This document shows positions 6,218 through 9,120 of a DNA stretch of 9,120 nt, in pieces. Every line of letters begins with the position of its first letter. Position 1 is the stretch's first letter. A program made the translations under genes and the position numbers. The notes beneath the pieces were generated by a model, which was given only the letters and a program-made list of their open reading frames with translations, was not told where the DNA came from and made no database searches. This DNA is from Alphaproteobacteria bacterium (GTDB lineage: Bacteria; Pseudomonadota; Alphaproteobacteria; Rickettsiales; UBA1997): NCBI GenBank assembly GCA_016869775.1, contig VGDJ01000045.1, forward strand, positions 1-9,120, in the 5' to 3' direction.

Positions 6218-7618
6218 ATGACGATTTTCTTAAGCTTCATATTTTTTATGTTGCTATTCGTTTTTATCGGGGTTTTATCAAGCTTTAAATCCAAAAACAA
6301 CTCAACTGATTACCTTTTAGCAAGCCGTAATGAAAAGCCCATAATGATTGCGCTTAGCGCAGTTGCCACAAACAATAGTGGCTACATGTTTATTGGCGTA
6401 ATTGGCTATACTTATCTTCATGGATTAGCGGTTATTTGGATTTTTATTCCTCTGATGATTGGGGACTTTTGCGCTTCACTTTTTGCCTACAAAAAAATTC
6501 GAATTATTTCTGCTAAAATTAATTCACAAAGCTTCCCTGAGACAATCGCTAAATGGTCTGGAAAAGAATTTAAATTTTTAAGAATTTTGTCTTCTATTAT
6601 TTTATTAATTTTTTTATCAATTTACGCTTCAGCGCAACTAAGAGCCGGTGGAAAAGCTATTCATGCAATTTTTGGTTGGAACGAAATTGTTGGAGTATCA
6701 ATCGGAGCTTTAATTGTTTTGATTTACTGTTTTTTGGGTGGAATTCGAGCTTCTATATGGACCAATACAGTTCAATCAATAATAATGATTTTATCAATGA
6801 TTTTATTGTTTTTTGTGGCATTGGGTTTTCATGGCGGAATTAACAATTTTATAAAATCACTTCATTCAATTGATAATAATTACTTAAGTCTTATACCCAA
6901 AAATAGTATTGAAAATCCATTAATCTGCCTCGCTTTATTTTTATTTGGATGGTTTTTTGGCGGACTCGGAATTATAGGTCAACCACATATTATGACTAGC
7001 TTTATGACCATGTCGAACCCAAATGATATTAAAAAAATTAGAATCTATTATTATTCTTGGTATAGCATTTTTTTTGTTTTTACCATTCTGACTGGACTTA
7101 TCTCGAGAGTTATAATTAAAAATCATATAGGTTACGATCCAGAACTTTCACTTCCAATTCTTGCTAAAATGGTTTTACCGGAAATGTTAATTGGTTTTAT
7201 TGTGGCTGGGATTTTTTCTGCTACAATGTCGACTGCAGACTCACAAATAATTTGCTGTTCGGCTACTATATCAAATGATATTTTTCAAAAATCCAAAAAA
7301 TCATTTTTGATTGCAAAAATTTCAACTATTTTAGTGACTTTTTTTAGTTTTATTATTGCAGTCATAGATAGCCAAACAGTTTTTTCACTGGTCATGCTTG
7401 GTTGGTTAGCTCTGGCATGTAGCTTTTCGCCAATTATTATAATTTATTGCTTAGAAAAAAAACCTACTCAATCGTTATTACTTGGAGCAATGTTTACCGG
7501 CCTGTTATTAATGTTATTATGGAGATTTTTTAATTTTGGAAATGAAATTTATGAAGCCGGAATCGGTATCCCAGCAGGATTAATCTATTACTTGATATGG
7601 AAAAAACTGACTCAATGA
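6218..7618 (+). CDS. Sodium:solute symporter (SSS family, PutP-like)
   Basis: Inner-membrane LeuT-fold carrier coupling sodium entry to uptake of a small solute, by resemblance proline or a related compound. The 466 residues form about 12-13 hydrophobic segments along the whole length. Family marks are TDYLLASR after the first helix (30-37), the unwound first core helix SAVATNNSGYMFIG (47-60), SAQLRAGGKAI (138-148), the signature GGIRASIWTNTVQ (174-186) and the Na2-site segment ATMSTADSQ (335-343). S338 and T339 correspond to PutP Ser340 and Thr341. By eye, PutP's essential Asp55 aligns with N52. The start lies 7 nt after the CobS-like stop, so the two are probably cotranscribed. The 3' end faces the convergent 270-residue gene with 6 nt between stops. 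The substrate is not determinable. Confidence 0.9.
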   Translation: MTIFLSFIFFMLLFVFIGVLSSFKSKNNSTDYLLASRNEKPIMIALSAVATNNSGYMFIGVIGYTYLHGLAVIWIFIPLMIGDFCASLFAYKKIRIISAKINSQSFPETIAKWSGKEFKFLRILSSIILLIFLSIYASAQLRAGGKAIHAIFGWNEIVGVSIGALIVLIYCFLGGIRASIWTNTVQSIIMILSMILLFFVALGFHGGINNFIKSLHSIDNNYLSLIPKNSIENPLICLALFLFGWFFGGLGIIGQPHIMTSFMTMSNPNDIKKIRIYYYSWYSIFFVFTILTGLISRVIIKNHIGYDPELSLPILAKMVLPEMLIGFIVAGIFSATMSTADSQIICCSATISNDIFQKSKKSFLIAKISTILVTFFSFIIAVIDSQTVFSLVMLGWLALACSFSPIIIIYCLEKKPTQSLLLGAMFTGLLLMLLWRFFNFGNEIYEAGIGIPAGLIYYLIWKKLTQ

Positions 7619-7624
7619 ATAACT

Positions 7625-8437
7625 TTATTTTGCTCTAGAGTTATTTATTTCGTCATTGATATTTGTGACATTTCTATTTGAGATTTCTTGCTTATTAACA
7701 AGATTAGTCCATTCACCCTTATTTTCTCTAGTTACTGGTTTTTTTAAGATAGTGGAAGATTTTTGAGTGTTAATTTCTTCATTAGATAGATTTCGATTGC
7801 TATCAACAACTGATTCGCGGGGAGTATTTTTTATATTTTTTATCTCATCTAGAATAGCTTTTGATAGATCTTGAGGCTTTGAATTTACAATATCTTCGGT
7901 TACTAAATTTTTTATATCAGGATCAAGAACTTGAATAAGAGTTCCACCTATAGATTTTTCAATGTGAAAGCCGTCATAAGGTATAATTGGCCTATATTGC
8001 TCAATTGGATTTTGTGTAATTTGAAATTTAAAAACCTCATTTTGCTGAACCTGCTTAAGCTGATTTTGATGAATTTTTTGTGCTAGTTTTGATAATTCGT
8101 CTATTTTTTTTTGGGCGTTTTTTTTGAGTTTTTCAAGCATTTCAATCGCCTCGAAATCACCACAAGCCAATAATTCAATTTCCTTAGATAAAATCATTTC
8201 AATTAAGTGATAAGACCCCTCTTGCTCAACGGTAATAACATCATTTCTAAAAGCTTCGAGTAATTTTTGATTTTTATGAATTTCTTTTATAAGCAACAGC
8301 TTCTCGATTTCAATTTGTAATCTATTAATAAGCCCAATCTTCTGTTGATCGTTTGTTTTAATAGCTTCTTGTAAATTTTGATAAAGATTTTTTTTTAAAT
8401 TATTGTTTGATGAATTTTCAATATTTTTATCGCTCAT
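7625..8437 (-). CDS. Coiled-coil protein of unknown function, linked to xerD
   Basis: I do not recognise the family. The 270 residues have no signal peptide or membrane segment, so the protein is probably cytosolic. Residues about 13-130 are almost wholly helical and charged with heptad-like Leu/Ile spacing, and end in a Gln/Asn/Lys run (121-133). A short, more structured middle follows: YRPIIPYDGFHIEKS then GGTLIQVLDPD (148-174). The C-terminal ~85 residues are Asn/Ser/Lys/Glu-rich and probably disordered. The start codon lies one base after the xerD-type stop, so the two are almost certainly on one transcript and may be translationally coupled. This could mean a role near chromosome dimer resolution or division, but operon position alone is weak evidence. 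Composition matches the neighbours, with no sign of transfer. Confidence 0.72.
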   Translation of the reverse strand: MSDKNIENSSNNNLKKNLYQNLQEAIKTNDQQKIGLINRLQIEIEKLLLIKEIHKNQKLLEAFRNDVITVEQEGSYHLIEMILSKEIELLACGDFEAIEMLEKLKKNAQKKIDELSKLAQKIHQNQLKQVQQNEVFKFQITQNPIEQYRPIIPYDGFHIEKSIGGTLIQVLDPDIKNLVTEDIVNSKPQDLSKAILDEIKNIKNTPRESVVDSNRNLSNEEINTQKSSTILKKPVTRENKGEWTNLVNKQEISNRNVTNINDEINNSRAK

Positions 8438-8438
8438 A

Positions 8439-9120
8439 TCAGGTTTTAATTTTTGCTAATGGATGATTTTTAAGAACCGCCTCACTTAGTTTTGAATGCA
8501 TAACCGAAGTATATATTTCTGTGGTTGAAATATCACTATGACCCAGCAACTCTTGCAAAACCCTTAAATCAGCACCTCGATTAAGCAAATGAGTTGCAAA
8601 AGAATGTCTAAAAACATGCGGATGAATCCTAGAAGGATCAATATTGACCTTAATTGCTAACTCTTTGAGCATTTTATTGAACCTTTGCCGAGACAAGGGT
8701 TTATCAATAAAATTAATACTAGCTGGATTATGACGATGAATTTTATTAGTTTTTTTTGCTCTAAAATTACCAACAAAAAGCCATCTAGAATAGTCAAGGC
8801 CAACGTTTTTGCGCATAACTAAATATTTTTTCAAGATATATTTTGAAGTTTCATTTAAGGGAGCAATTCGCTCTTTATTCCCTTTTCCTTTAATTATTAA
8901 AAAATCATCAATCTCGTTATCTCGATATTTAATGGCGCCAATTGGAAGATTAACTAATTCAGAAACTCTGAGCCCAGCTGAATACATGATTTCAAGCATA
9001 CAAGATAATTTAATTCCAAACTCAGATTGATCTGCCAAAAGTGAATCGAGAATTTTTTTAACATCAGATTCTGGTAAAAATTTTGGAATTTTTCGACCAG
9101 ATCTTGGGGCTTTTATTTCT
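8439..9120 (-). CDS. xerD: Tyrosine recombinase XerD, partial (N-terminus beyond window)
   Basis: Site-specific tyrosine recombinase that, with XerC, resolves chromosome dimers at dif at the division site. The frame stays open to the right edge: 226 codons are visible and the N-terminal core-binding domain is missing. A TTG at 9038 is internal, because the family segment GRKIPKFLPE lies upstream of it. The catalytic set is complete, in visible-residue numbering: R51 in AGLRVSEL, K79 in GKGNKER, H168 and R171 in HVFRHSFATHLL, H194 in LLGHSDISTT, and Y203. DLRVLQELLGHSD and the late HPLA favour XerD over XerC. A loop of about 20 residues (around 120-145), rich in Lys, Asn and His, lies between the conserved Arg-Lys region and the HxxR motif and is longer than in E. 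coli. It is followed one base later by the coiled-coil gene. Confidence 0.93.
   Translation of the reverse strand, partial: EIKAPRSGRKIPKFLPESDVKKILDSLLADQSEFGIKLSCMLEIMYSAGLRVSELVNLPIGAIKYRDNEIDDFLIIKGKGNKERIAPLNETSKYILKKYLVMRKNVGLDYSRWLFVGNFRAKKTNKIHRHNPASINFIDKPLSRQRFNKMLKELAIKVNIDPSRIHPHVFRHSFATHLLNRGADLRVLQELLGHSDISTTEIYTSVMHSKLSEAVLKNHPLAKIKT

Noticed and set aside
7625..8437. Possible YqeY/GatB-like start in the coiled-coil protein
   Set aside because: The first helices loosely resemble YqeY (an AIKTNDQQKIGLINRLQ-like helix), but the order and later motifs do not fit; compositional similarity only.
8439..9038. Starting the recombinase gene at the TTG at 9038
   Set aside because: The frame stays open to 9120 with a typical Xer linker sequence, so the gene continues beyond the window.
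1..9120. CRISPR array, tRNA, rRNA or insertion sequence
   Set aside because: I saw no regularly spaced repeats, no tRNA-like cloverleaf ending with typical features, no rRNA sequence and no transposase.

Overview
The window is AT-rich with short intergenic gaps. It mixes housekeeping genes with poorly conserved secreted or coiled-coil proteins. The gene set (trmD, pdxH, cyaY, a stand-alone CobS-type ATPase, a Cox11/CtaG-like protein, XerD) and the protein sequences suggest an AT-rich, host-associated or reduced-genome alphaproteobacterium, most likely in or near the Rickettsiales or Holosporales. That placement is inferred from sequence feel and family knowledge, not from any search. An intact leuB would be unusual for a typical obligately intracellular Rickettsiales member.

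Layout. Positions 1-2475 are a leftward gene group: pdxH (vitamin B6 salvage), cyaY (frataxin-type iron donor), leuB (leucine synthesis), then a partial gene for a small cysteine-rich secreted protein running off the left edge. A 19-bp divergent gap separates pdxH from a rightward gene at 2495-3076, which I read as a very divergent cytochrome oxidase copper chaperone (Cox11/CtaG). Positions 3077-3376 hold no convincing protein gene. They contain a compact GC-rich foldable element (3177-3255) that resembles the phage C4 antisense RNA family, and an A/T hairpin just before the next gene. Positions 3377-4420 encode a secreted protein of unknown function with a Pro/Tyr/Asn/Gln-rich tail.

A leftward trmD (4452-5180) is convergent with that gene and divergent from a CobS-like AAA+ ATPase (5257-6210). 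The ATPase gene is followed 7 nt later by a PutP-type sodium/solute symporter (6218-7618). From the right edge, a partial xerD-type recombinase (9120-8439) runs leftward. One base after it comes an unrecognised 270-residue coiled-coil protein (8437-7625), which ends 6 nt from the symporter's stop.

How the genes work together. The pdxH-cyaY-leuB group joins cofactor, iron and amino acid metabolism and is probably one transcript. LeuB feeds leucine synthesis. CyaY serves Fe-S cluster assembly, and the Cox11-like protein would serve the copper site of a respiratory oxidase. None of the visible start codons has a clear Shine-Dalgarno sequence. The observations most worth following are the C4-like RNA outside any visible prophage, the cryptic Cox11, the CobS ATPase without its CobT partner, and the conserved-looking Cys-rich secreted protein at the left edge.
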